A DNA stretch of 6,518 nucleotides from Synergistaceae bacterium (GTDB lineage: Bacteria > Synergistota > Synergistia > Synergistales > Aminobacteriaceae): assembly GCA_022837505.1 (NCBI GenBank), contig JALHFZ010000083.1:1-6518 (forward strand), in the 5' to 3' direction. The translations under genes were made by a program, and so were the position numbers. Positions within the stretch are counted from its first letter, which is position 1. Every line of letters starts with the position of its first letter. The notes under the pieces were generated by a model, which was given only the letters and a program-made list of their open reading frames with translations, made no database searches and was not told where the DNA came from. Shown here in pieces: positions 1 through 6,322 of the stretch.

Positions 1-1
1 A

Positions 2-670
2 ACAGGCACCTTTAAGGAGCCCATCAAGACCCTGCGGTATGTCACCGCGATCTACCCCATGCCCGCCCACATTCTGGTGAACCTCAACGCTGATATCAAG
101 ACCATTGCCGACTTCAAGGGCAAGAAGATCGATTTCGGCTCCGTGGGACAGGGGATCGAAGTGAACACCCGGGAGCTCATGTCCGTCTACGGTCTGAAGG
201 ATGAAGATGTAACGATTGAACGGTTCGGCCGTTCCGAAGTGGCAGAATCTCTCAAGGTAGGGGACAGCCAGGCTCATATCTGGACGACCAATGCTCCCAA
301 CGCCCAGGTGACCGATATGGTCCGGTCGGGCAAGGTAGGGCTCATCGGCATCAGCCCCGAAAATATCAAAAAGATCACTGAAGAGTTCCCCCATTACGCC
401 CCTGCGGTCATCCCCGGCGGCACCTACGAGGGATTCGCCGATGACATTCCCGTCGTTGCTGCGGTAGGCTCCCTTCTGACCTACGAGGATATGCCCGACG
501 AGGTCATCTACAAGATCACGAAGATGCTCTACGAAAATAAGGATTTCCTCAAGGAGCGCCTCAACTATTTCAATGACTTCAAGCTCGAGAACGCCCTTGC
601 GGGCATGGCCGTCCCCCTTCACCCCGGGGCGAAGAAGTACTACGTCGAAGCAGGACTTTTAAAGGAATAA
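2..670 (+). CDS. TAXI-family TRAP transporter solute-binding protein, C-terminal part (5' end outside window)
   Basis: This is the periplasmic ligand-binding component of a TRAP transporter, which captures an organic acid and delivers it to the permease encoded just downstream. The frame is open from base 2, so the ATG at 59 is internal and not the start; 222 codons are visible. Family members are usually about 320-340 residues, so roughly 100 N-terminal residues, including the signal peptide, are missing. Window residues 35-59 (IADFKGKKIDFGSVGQGIEV and onward) match the characteristic TAXI segment of a 'DLKGKKV'-type motif followed by a Gly-rich ligand loop and a conserved N-T-R-E-L helix. 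Further family-like segments are the HIWTTNAPNAQ stretch, the VIPGGTYEG stretch and the C-terminal PLHPGAKKYYVEAGL. The TAA stop at 668-670 is followed by a strong hairpin, then the permease gene. Known TAXI ligands include glutamate and dicarboxylates; a tricarboxylate here is inferred from the citrate lyase genes behind it. Confidence 0.93.
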   Translation, partial: TGTFKEPIKTLRYVTAIYPMPAHILVNLNADIKTIADFKGKKIDFGSVGQGIEVNTRELMSVYGLKDEDVTIERFGRSEVAESLKVGDSQAHIWTTNAPNAQVTDMVRSGKVGLIGISPENIKKITEEFPHYAPAVIPGGTYEGFADDIPVVAAVGSLLTYEDMPDEVIYKITKMLYENKDFLKERLNYFNDFKLENALAGMAVPLHPGAKKYYVEAGLLKE

Positions 671-679
671 AAGAACACA

Positions 680-712
680 GCGGTCAGGGGGCAATTTCCG
701 CCCCCTGACCGC
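680..712 (+). promoter_or_regulatory. Perfect 13-bp intercistronic hairpin between binding-protein and permease genes
   Basis: The arm GCGGTCAGGGGGC (680-692) is exactly complementary to GCCCCCTGACCGC (700-712), with a 7-nt loop AATTTCC. No T-run follows (TCAAACAG), so it is not a standard intrinsic terminator. The permease Shine-Dalgarno starts only 8 nt after the stem. Transport operons often place such a stem behind the binding-protein gene, where it protects the upstream mRNA from 3' exonucleases or lets only part of transcription continue, giving more binding protein than permease. The structure is seen directly; the role is inferred. Confidence 0.75.
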
Positions 713-732
713 TCAAACAGGGAGGATAATCC

Positions 733-2655
733 ATGGCAACCACGGTTCCTTCAGTTCAGGAGATAAAACCATCCAGCGGAAAGAAGCGTTCCTTCACGGG
801 AAACCTCAAGCTTCTTATCACCGTCCTTACGGTGGCCCTGGCGGTTTTCCAGCTTTATACGGCTTTTTTCGGACTTTTTCCGGCCATGCAGCAGAGGAGT
901 CTCCATATCGCCTTTGTGCTGCCTCTCATCTTTCTGCTCTACCCCCGGGGAAAATCTTCTCCGAGGAGTAAGCCCACCCTGTTCGACTGGGTTTTCGCAG
1001 CGGCGGCCGCCATATGCACCATCTATATCTTCGTCATGTACGAAGATCTCGCGGAACGGGCGGGGATGTTCGAGCAGTATGAGCTTTACCTCGGCGCGGT
1101 CATGATCTTTCTCGTCTTTGAGGCCGCCCGCCGGGTCCTCGGCTATCCCCTCCCGGTCTTTTGCTCGATTTTCCTCCTCTTCGCCTATTTCGGACGGTCC
1201 ATGCCGGGACCGCTGAAGCATTTCGGCCTCTCCGTTCCCCGCATCATCGAGGAGCTCTACCTCACTACGGACGGTCTTTTCGGCCTGGTCACGGGGGTCT
1301 CGGCCACCTATATCTATCTCTTCATACTTTTCGGGGCCTTTCTCAGCTCCACGGGGACGTCCCAGTTCTTCAACGATCTCGCCATGGCCCTGACCGGGCA
1401 TCTCAAGGGCGGACCGGCCAAGATCGCCGTGGTCTCGAGCGCCCTCATGGGCACCATCAGCGGCAGCACATCGGCGAACGTTGCCACCACAGGGGCATTC
1501 ACCATCCCCCTGATGAAGAAGATCGGCTATAAGCCCCATTTCGCCGGCGCCGTGGAAGCCGCCGCCTCCACAGGGGGACAGATCATGCCCCCCGTCATGG
1601 GGGCCGCCGCCTTCATCATCGCTGACTCCCTCGGAATATCCTATCTCAAGGTCCTCAGCGCGGCCGTGGTTCCGGCCATACTCTTCTTCTGGGGAATCTG
1701 GTGCTCCCTGAGCCTTGAGGCGGCAAAGCTTGGGCTCGTGGGACTTCCCCGGAACACCCTTCCCAGGGTGAAGGATGTTGTCTTCAAGAGCGGATACAAG
1801 GCTATCCCCCTCGTTGTCATCGTCTATTTCCTCGTGCAGGGGTACAACCCCCTCTATGCGGGGTGCTGGGGGATCATCTTCTCCGTCCTGCTGAGTTTCG
1901 TGAAAAAAGAGGATCGCCTCGATTTGAAATCTATGATAAAAACCCTTGAAGAAGGGTCGAAAAGCGCTCTCTCCGTGGCGATCGCCTGTATTATCGTGGG
2001 GGTCGTTATAGGGATGATGGGAGCCACCGGAATCGCCCTCAAGGTCGGTGACGTGATCCTCAGCTTAACCAAGGGAAATCTCCTGATGACCCTCATCGCC
2101 ACCATGGGGCTCTCCATGGTCCTGGGAATGGGTATGCCCACGACGGCCAGCTATGTCATGGCCAGCGCGGTGGCTGCCCCGGCGCTTATTCTTCTCGGAT
2201 GCCGCCCTCTGGACGTCCACTTTTTCGTCTTCTTCTACGCCGTCCTTTCCTCGGTGACTCCTCCGGTCTGCGTAGGGGCCTATACAGCCGCCGGAATTGC
2301 CGGAGCGGATCCGAACAAGACAGCCTTCACCTCCATCAAGTTGGCTCTCTCGGGGTTCATCGTCCCCTTTGTCTTTGTCTATGCCCCTGAGATCATGCTG
2401 ACGAATGTGGAAAGCTGGCCCACGACCATCTTCGCCATTCTGACGGCAATTGTCGGTGTCTACGGTCTGGCCATAGCCACCGAGGGTTTCATCGTGCACA
2501 AGGTCCCCATCTGGGGACGGTTTCTGGCCTTTGCGGGAGCTATCCTGCTGATTGTTCCGGGGATCTATGGCGACGTGGGAGGGTTCGCCCTTCTCTCCTT
2601 CGTTGTCCTCTACAACGTTAAAATTCAAAAGAAGGGTTCCCAGTCCCTTGCATAA
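733..2655 (+). CDS. Fused TRAP transporter permease (small 4TM + large 12TM subunits)
   Basis: This inner-membrane protein of 640 residues is the cation-coupled permease of a TAXI-type TRAP system, taking ligand from the binding protein encoded upstream. The length and layout match the 4TM/12TM fusion class: a polar N-terminus (1-24), small-subunit helices from about 25 to 155, then the large (M) subunit. Seen motifs are GTISGSTSANVATTGAFTIP (240-259) and GGQIMPPVMGAAAFI (281-295) in the first half of the transport domain. The second half repeats the pattern with GMGMPTTASYVMASAVAAP (465-483) and SSVTPPVCVGAYTAAGIAG (506-524); these paired re-entrant segments carry the Na+ sites in related structures. 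A few extra hydrophobic helices (about 562-628) close the protein. The start is set by GGAGG at 721-725, 7 nt before the ATG. It follows the hairpin and lies 15 nt before citD. No frame damage is visible. Confidence 0.96.
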   Translation: MATTVPSVQEIKPSSGKKRSFTGNLKLLITVLTVALAVFQLYTAFFGLFPAMQQRSLHIAFVLPLIFLLYPRGKSSPRSKPTLFDWVFAAAAAICTIYIFVMYEDLAERAGMFEQYELYLGAVMIFLVFEAARRVLGYPLPVFCSIFLLFAYFGRSMPGPLKHFGLSVPRIIEELYLTTDGLFGLVTGVSATYIYLFILFGAFLSSTGTSQFFNDLAMALTGHLKGGPAKIAVVSSALMGTISGSTSANVATTGAFTIPLMKKIGYKPHFAGAVEAAASTGGQIMPPVMGAAAFIIADSLGISYLKVLSAAVVPAILFFWGIWCSLSLEAAKLGLVGLPRNTLPRVKDVVFKSGYKAIPLVVIVYFLVQGYNPLYAGCWGIIFSVLLSFVKKEDRLDLKSMIKTLEEGSKSALSVAIACIIVGVVIGMMGATGIALKVGDVILSLTKGNLLMTLIATMGLSMVLGMGMPTTASYVMASAVAAPALILLGCRPLDVHFFVFFYAVLSSVTPPVCVGAYTAAGIAGADPNKTAFTSIKLALSGFIVPFVFVYAPEIMLTNVESWPTTIFAILTAIVGVYGLAIATEGFIVHKVPIWGRFLAFAGAILLIVPGIYGDVGGFALLSFVVLYNVKIQKKGSQSLA

Positions 2656-2670
2656 ACAGGTGAAAAGACC

Positions 2671-2964
2671 ATGATCCGGGAAAGAAGAGGGCAGGCCGGA
2701 TCCCTCGAATCCTGCGATGCCCTGGTGATCGTTGAACTCTCCGAGGAAAAAAAGGGAATTCTTCTTGAGTTGGACAGTCCGTCCCTCCTGTCCTATGAAG
2801 AGGCTATGAAAAGTGCCGTGATCGAAACCCTCTGCTCCCTGGGGGTGGCTGACGCGCTAGTGAAGATCCAGGACCGGGGGTCCCTCGACTGTACCCTCCG
2901 GGCACGGGTGGAGACAGCAGCCCGAAGGGCTCTCGCCTTTCAGAAGCACGGAGGGACGATATGA
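2671..2964 (+). CDS. citD: Citrate lyase acyl carrier protein (gamma subunit)
   Basis: This 97-residue cytoplasmic protein carries the phosphoribosyl-dephospho-CoA prosthetic group on which acetyl and citryl groups ride during citrate cleavage. The N-terminal motif QAGSLESCDALV (residues 8-19) aligns with the CitD modification site. Ser14 occupies the position of the modified serine in Klebsiella CitD, with Cys instead of the more usual Ser at 15. The C-terminal segment VKIQDRGSLDCTLRARVETA (64-83) is the other conserved block. Length is normal for the family. An AGGTGA at 2658-2663 lies 7 nt ahead of the ATG. The stop overlaps the citE start as ATGA (2961-2964), which suggests translational coupling, consistent with subunits needed in equal numbers. 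Activity needs prosthetic-group synthesis by CitG and attachment by CitX, neither of which is encoded in this window. Confidence 0.94.
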   Translation: MIRERRGQAGSLESCDALVIVELSEEKKGILLELDSPSLLSYEEAMKSAVIETLCSLGVADALVKIQDRGSLDCTLRARVETAARRALAFQKHGGTI

Positions 2965-3869
2965 AGGACTTCACCCTTCGGCGGACCTCCCTCTATATAC
3001 CGGGAAACAACCCGGGGATGCTGGTGAACGCCGCGGTCTTCGGCGCCGACAGCGTGATTTTCGACCTTGAGGATGCCATCCCTCTGGCGGAGAAGGACTC
3101 CGCCAGGATTCTCGTCCGGAACGCCCTCCGGTCTTTGCGATATCCCGGAGTGGAAGTAACCGTCCGGGTGAACTCCCTCTCCACCCCCTTCGGAAGGGCC
3201 GATTTCGAGGAGATTGTTCCCCTCGGCCCATCGGCCTTCCGCCTTCCAAAGTGCGAAAGGGCAGCGGACCTCCGGGAGGCCGACGAGCTGATCACTGAAC
3301 TGGAAGGACGGAGCAAAATCCCCGCCGGATCGGTGAAGATCATCCCCATCATCGAAACGGCCCTGGGGGGATCGAACCTTCTTGAAATTGCCCGGTCATC
3401 TGACCGCATCGTCGCCCTCAACTACGGAGCCGAGGACTACACGGCGGACCTCGGCGCGGTGAGAACCCGGGAGGGGCGGGAGCTTGACGATATACGCGCC
3501 CGCACAGTCATGGCCGCCCGGATTGCCGGTGTGCAGGCCCTCGACAGCGTCTTCACCGACGTGAACGACTCCGAAGGCCTTTTCGCCGAGGTGGTGCGGA
3601 TCCGGGAACTCGGGTTCGACGGAAAGTCCGTCATCCACCCGCGCCAGGTTGCCGTAGTCCATCGGGCCTTTACCCCTTCCGACAGGGAGATTTCCTTTGC
3701 GCAGCGGGTTTTGAAGGCCATGGAGGAGGCGGCAGTGAAGAATTCAGGCGTCCTCTCTCTGGACGGCCGGATGGTGGATGCCCCCGTGGTGGCGAAGGCG
3801 AGAAAAATTCTCGCCCTGGCAGAAGCCGGCAGGGGTGTAAAAAAAGAAGGGACACGCCATGAAGAATAA
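2961..3869 (+). CDS. citE: Citrate lyase beta subunit (citryl-ACP lyase)
   Basis: CitE cleaves citryl-ACP to acetyl-ACP and oxaloacetate, in a complex with CitD and CitF. The 302-residue chain has the HpcH/HpaI aldolase-type barrel signatures of CitE in order: LYIPGNNPGML (11-21), DSVIFDLEDAIPLAEKDSAR (30-49), VTVRVNS (66-72) with the probable substrate Arg69, FRLPKCE (93-99), IIPIIETALG (127-136) with probable Mg2+ ligand Glu132, LNYGAEDYTADLG (153-165) with probable metal ligand Asp159, and GKSVIHPRQV (221-230). Residue roles are taken from family knowledge, not shown here. The start shares ATGA with the citD stop and has GGAGGG at 2950-2955, 5 nt upstream. Its 3' end overlaps citF by 11 nt. 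The charged tail after about residue 285 is likely disordered. CitE-like paralogues such as malyl-CoA lyases exist, but position between citD and citF settles the identity. Confidence 0.95.
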   Translation: MKDFTLRRTSLYIPGNNPGMLVNAAVFGADSVIFDLEDAIPLAEKDSARILVRNALRSLRYPGVEVTVRVNSLSTPFGRADFEEIVPLGPSAFRLPKCERAADLREADELITELEGRSKIPAGSVKIIPIIETALGGSNLLEIARSSDRIVALNYGAEDYTADLGAVRTREGRELDDIRARTVMAARIAGVQALDSVFTDVNDSEGLFAEVVRIRELGFDGKSVIHPRQVAVVHRAFTPSDREISFAQRVLKAMEEAAVKNSGVLSLDGRMVDAPVVAKARKILALAEAGRGVKKEGTRHEE

Positions 3870-5382
3870 GCCTCAGGGAAGAGTTCTTCCTGAAAAAATA
3901 GAAGGGTACGGAGTCGTCCGGCCCTACGGTCTTAGCTCCGTCCATACACCGGAAATAAAGGGGAAAGACCCTTCGGGAAGCTCCCGAAAAGTGCTCTCGT
4001 CCCTGGAAGAGGCCTTCCGCAGATCGGAAATCCGGGACGGCATGACCGTCTCCTTTCACCATCACCTCAGGGACGGGGATCTCGTGGTCAATATGGCCCT
4101 TGATGTCCTTGCGGGAATGGGAATCAAAGATCTCATCCTGGCCCCGTCAGCCCTCTTTCCCGTCCACGAGGATATTCTCCGGCACGTCCGCAGCGGCACG
4201 GTCCGGTCCATTCAGGGGAGCGTCAACGGCCCTGTGGGCAGGGCGGCTTCCGGCGGGCTCTTCGACGTTCCCATCATCCTCCGCTCCCACGGCGGCCGGG
4301 TCCGGGCCATGGAGACGGGGGAACTTGCCGTGGACGTGGCGGTCCTCGCCGCCCCGACGGTCGATGAAATGGGGAACGTCAGCGGCGTGTACGGCCCATC
4401 CGCCTGCGGCTCCCTGGGGTATGCCTTCGCCGACGCACGGTATGCAAAACACGTCATCGCCGTCACGGACAACCTCGTCCCCTATCCGGCAATTCCCTTC
4501 TCCCTTCCCCAGACGGAGGTCGACTGGGTTGTCCCCGTAGACCGCATCGGCGTTCCGGAGAAAATCGTCTCAGGAACCCTGCGGATCACCCGAGACCCCC
4601 TTCGCCTCGTCATCGCCGAACAGGTGGCCCGGGTCATCGAGGAGAGCGGTCTCTTTGAGGACGGGTTTTCCATGCAGGCCGGAGCGGGAGGGATCTCCCT
4701 TGCCGCCTCCGCCTTCGTCCGGGAAAGGATGAAGGCCCGGGGAATCACCGGAAGCTTCATCTCGGGGGGGATCACCGGACAGAGCGTGGAAATGCTGGAG
4801 GAGGGGCTGTTCACCTCTCTGCTGGATGTGCAGTCCTTCGATCTCGAGGCCGCCGCCTCCCTTGCCCGGAACCCCCGCCATGCCGAGATGGGCGCGTCTT
4901 TCTATGCGAGCACGGCCTCCAAGGGGTGCGTGGTGGATATGCTCGACGTAGCCGTCCTGGGGGCGACCCAGGTGGACACCTCCTTCAACGTCAACGTGAA
5001 TACCGAATCGGACGGAGTGCTTCTTCACGGCATCGGAGGCCATATGGACACGGCGGCGGGGTCGCGGTTGTCCGTCATCGTGACGCCCCTCCTCCGGGGA
5101 AGAATGCCCATGGTGGTGGACCATGTTCACACCATCACCACGCCGGGGGAAACGGTGGACGTGGTGGTCACCGAACGGGGGGTGGCGGTGAACCCGAGGA
5201 GAAAGGACCTTCTCGAAAATCTTCGGGGAAAGGGAATCCCCCTTCTCGATATCACTGACCTGAAGAGGATGGCCGAGGAGATGACGGGAATACCCGCACC
5301 CATCCCCTTCGGAGAGCGGATCATCGGGGTTGTGGAGTACCGGGACGGAAGTGTGATCGACGTGATCCGCCAGAGGCTCTGA
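3859..5382 (+). CDS. citF: Citrate lyase alpha subunit (citrate:acetyl-ACP transferase)
   Basis: CitF swaps acetate on CitD for citrate, making citryl-ACP for CitE; the net reaction of the complex is citrate to acetate plus oxaloacetate. The 507 residues match full-length CitF. Conserved blocks include IEGYGVVRPYG (14-24), DGMTVSFHHHLRDGDLVVNM (60-79), LAPSALFPVHE (94-104), ILRSHGGRVRAMETGELAVD (140-159), TVDEMGNVSGVYGPSACGSL (167-186), TDNLVPYP (203-210), MQAGAGGISLA (272-282), the Gly-rich ISGGITGQSVEML (301-313), and DHVHTITTPGETVDVVVTER (421-440). Together these define the CoA-transferase family I fold as used by CitF. The gene begins inside the end of citE (11-nt overlap) with a purine-rich AAGAAGGGA at 3844-3852 as probable ribosome binding site. 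It is the last intact gene of the operon. No citX or citG follows it. Confidence 0.96.
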   Translation: MKNKPQGRVLPEKIEGYGVVRPYGLSSVHTPEIKGKDPSGSSRKVLSSLEEAFRRSEIRDGMTVSFHHHLRDGDLVVNMALDVLAGMGIKDLILAPSALFPVHEDILRHVRSGTVRSIQGSVNGPVGRAASGGLFDVPIILRSHGGRVRAMETGELAVDVAVLAAPTVDEMGNVSGVYGPSACGSLGYAFADARYAKHVIAVTDNLVPYPAIPFSLPQTEVDWVVPVDRIGVPEKIVSGTLRITRDPLRLVIAEQVARVIEESGLFEDGFSMQAGAGGISLAASAFVRERMKARGITGSFISGGITGQSVEMLEEGLFTSLLDVQSFDLEAAASLARNPRHAEMGASFYASTASKGCVVDMLDVAVLGATQVDTSFNVNVNTESDGVLLHGIGGHMDTAAGSRLSVIVTPLLRGRMPMVVDHVHTITTPGETVDVVVTERGVAVNPRRKDLLENLRGKGIPLLDITDLKRMAEEMTGIPAPIPFGERIIGVVEYRDGSVIDVIRQRL

Positions 5383-5449
5383 AGGCTGCAGAAGCAAAGG
5401 CTGATGAAAAAATCAGAAAAAAGATTTTGTCTTTCGATAGAATGGCATC

Positions 5450-5706
5450 ATGGCCTATGATGAGGAGTATCCTGAGAATTTCATCCTCGTGGCAGGAAAT
5501 TCCCAGACAACCGGGTTCAAACCCGATCAACCAGCAGTTCGAGTCTTTCTCCATCACCTTCATACTCTTGAAGGGAAACGGGGGAGATTATAGGCTGTGG
5601 CGTGTCTGTAACACTCGGAGTCACTGGCTGTTTTCTCATGGTTATTTTAATGGAAAAGTATCTCAATAAAAGGAAAGTTATCCCGGAGAGAAGAATAATA
5701 AAATAA
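5450..5706 (+). pseudogene. Decayed small gene, DUF3870-like, spread over three frames
   Basis: No single frame codes for a plausible protein here, but three consecutive pieces in different frames join into one. Piece one (5450-5515, ATG start) gives MAYDEEYPENFILVAGNSQT followed by TG. Piece two (5517-5573) gives SNPINQQFESFSITFILLK. Piece three (5575-5703, TAA 5704-5706) gives ETGEIIGCGVSVTLGVTG, then CFLMVILMEKYLNKRK and a short basic end. Each junction is explained by one extra base: a T in GGGTT (5516-5517) and a G in AAGGG (5571-5575). The 84-residue composite has the YPEN-ILV-GN, NPI-QQ and TGEII pattern that I associate with DUF3870 proteins, which are about 100 residues and of unknown function. 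The C-terminus appears cut or scrambled. No clear Shine-Dalgarno precedes the ATG. Sequencing error at both runs is a possible alternative. The family assignment is from memory of the pattern and is less certain than the three-frame join. Confidence 0.62.
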
Positions 5707-5763
5707 CGCGCTGCTTTGTTCTCCGGTTCGTTTTGAGTTTTCCCTCGCGGACAACTGTGAATG

Positions 5764-5814
5764 AAATCCAGTGGTCACCTGCGCGGTAATGCACAGATGA
5801 TAGCTGGATTTTTT
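5764..5814 (+). terminator. Candidate intrinsic terminator downstream of the citrate operon
   Basis: The outer arms AAATCCAG (5764-5771) and CTGGATTT (5804-5811) pair perfectly. They enclose a second imperfect pairing of TCACCTG (5775-5781) with CAGATGA (5794-5800), which has one mismatch, so the whole forms a long interrupted stem. The right arm runs into six consecutive T's (5809-5814). It is the best plus-strand terminator-like structure between citF and the next promoter, although it lies about 380 nt after the citF stop and the stem is not GC-rich. Confidence 0.45.
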
Positions 5815-6029
5815 AGTTTACTGAGGCTTTTGTCCTCCTAAGATTCATATCTTGAACGTAGGAAAAGTTGTGCTGTTATCACGAACGGTTTTGCTATGTG
5901 CGTTTCTTTTCTTTTTTGTAGTCCGAGTTTCCGGTTTTTATAACGAGGGTAATCCCACATCCAGAAAAAGTAAAATGCTATGAAACCACAGATTTGACAC
6001 CAGGCTGCACAATCCGATGCGGAAATTTC
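5815..6029. other. AT-rich intergenic stretch with no supported gene
   Basis: Stop codons are frequent in all frames and no reading frame has a good ribosome binding site. The base composition is visibly more AT-rich than in the flanking genes; bases 5881-5940 contain 23 G or C out of 60. It holds long T-rich runs near 5905-5920 and leads into the promoter at 6030. A 40-codon minus-strand frame (5838-5960) is present but unsupported. No RNA gene was recognised. Confidence 0.6.
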
Positions 6030-6058
6030 TTGACCGCACCTGGAAGCCTGTATATAAT
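6030..6058 (+). promoter_or_regulatory. Sigma-70-type promoter for the family 5 binding-protein gene
   Basis: A TTGACC -35 box (6030-6035) and a perfect TATAAT -10 box (6053-6058) are separated by exactly 17 nt. Transcription should begin near 6065, which leaves a 5' leader of about 258 nt before the ATG at 6323. It points at the downstream gene and lies after the candidate terminator, so the downstream gene probably forms a separate transcription unit from the citrate operon. Confidence 0.75.
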
Positions 6059-6095
6059 CATAAAAATATCATCTATATACTATGCATAAGACAGT

Positions 6096-6130
6096 CCAAG
6101 TCAAGCGTCCTGTCTATCAGGACGACTTGG
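6096..6130 (+). promoter_or_regulatory. Bulged hairpin in the 5' leader, with a competing alternative stem
   Basis: The left arm CCAAGTCAAGCGTCCTG (6096-6112) pairs with CAGGACGACTTGG (6118-6130) around the loop TCTAT. All 13 bases of the right arm pair, and the left arm carries a 4-base bulge. An alternative stem AGACAG (6089-6094) with CTGTCT (6110-6115) uses bases of the left arm and loop, so the two folds exclude each other. No U-run follows. The structure is clear, but no known riboswitch or RNA family was recognised. Confidence 0.6.
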
Positions 6131-6263
6131 TTCAATTATCAGCAAAGGTGAAATAAAGGCAGTGGGGGGGTCGCCGTCTTACGATTCCCGTTCCTCAGCC
6201 CTCAGGAAATCCCAGAGAAGCGGTAGAGCAAGGTCAAGCTTATTTTGCAGAAAAAGTCAAAAA

Positions 6264-6302
6264 TTGGAATTTGCTCTGTATTGGTTCAGCACGGCAATTC
6301 AA
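6264..6302 (+). promoter_or_regulatory. Weak leader stem just upstream of the ribosome binding site
   Basis: TTGGAATTTGC (6264-6274) can pair with GCAATTCAA (6294-6302) with single-base bulges, ending 6 nt before the GGAGGT of the next gene. It could influence ribosome access, but the pairing is short and AT-rich, so it may be chance. Confidence 0.25.
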
Positions 6303-6308
6303 AATACT

Positions 6309-6314
6309 GGAGGT
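6309..6314 (+). promoter_or_regulatory. Shine-Dalgarno site that fixes the start of the family 5 binding protein
   Basis: GGAGGT lies 8 nt before the ATG at 6323. A nearer ATG at 6318 sits only 3 nt from it, in another frame, and reads just Met-Gln-stop, with its stop overlapping the true start codon. The 6323 ATG is the one giving a signal peptide and a family match. Confidence 0.8.
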
Positions 6315-6322
6315 AGAATGCA

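Noticed and set aside
751..1539. Long minus-strand frame inside the TRAP permease gene
   Set aside because: Antisense to a clear membrane protein gene, with a low-complexity charged translation typical of shadow frames in GC-rich genes; the same applies to the minus-strand frames at 2065-2628 and 4570-5397.
5401..5428. Short AT-rich stems right after citF (CTGAT/ATCAG and AAAATC/GATTTT)
   Set aside because: Five or six mostly A-T pairs are too weak for an intrinsic terminator; the structure at 5764-5814 is better.
5511..5527. tRNA T-arm-like segment around GGTTCAAACCC
   Set aside because: The stem with a 7-nt loop has a mismatch, no matching acceptor or anticodon arms exist at the right distance on either strand, and the bases are explained by the remnant coding sequence.
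5321..5563. 80-codon minus-strand frame overlapping the end of citF
   Set aside because: It is antisense to citF and to the remnant gene, and its sequence shows no recognisable domain; it looks like a shadow frame.
5427..5669. 80-codon plus-strand frame with a TTG start
   Set aside because: No ribosome binding site, and only its middle part (about 5517-5573) looks protein-like; that part is better explained as one piece of the three-frame DUF3870-like remnant.
5602..5706. Possible 34-residue single-helix membrane protein from a GTG start
   Set aside because: The hydrophobic run followed by basic residues looked like a small membrane protein, but the purine-rich site is 15 nt away and the segment continues the reading of the upstream pieces in a DUF3870-like pattern.
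5838..5960. 40-codon minus-strand frame starting MWDYPRYKN
   Set aside because: No Shine-Dalgarno, no family resemblance, and the open frame extends upstream without a start; too weak to call.
5994..5999. Perfect TTGACA as an alternative -35 box
   Set aside because: At 16-18 nt spacing there is no acceptable -10 box, whereas TTGACC at 6030 has TATAAT at exactly 17 nt.
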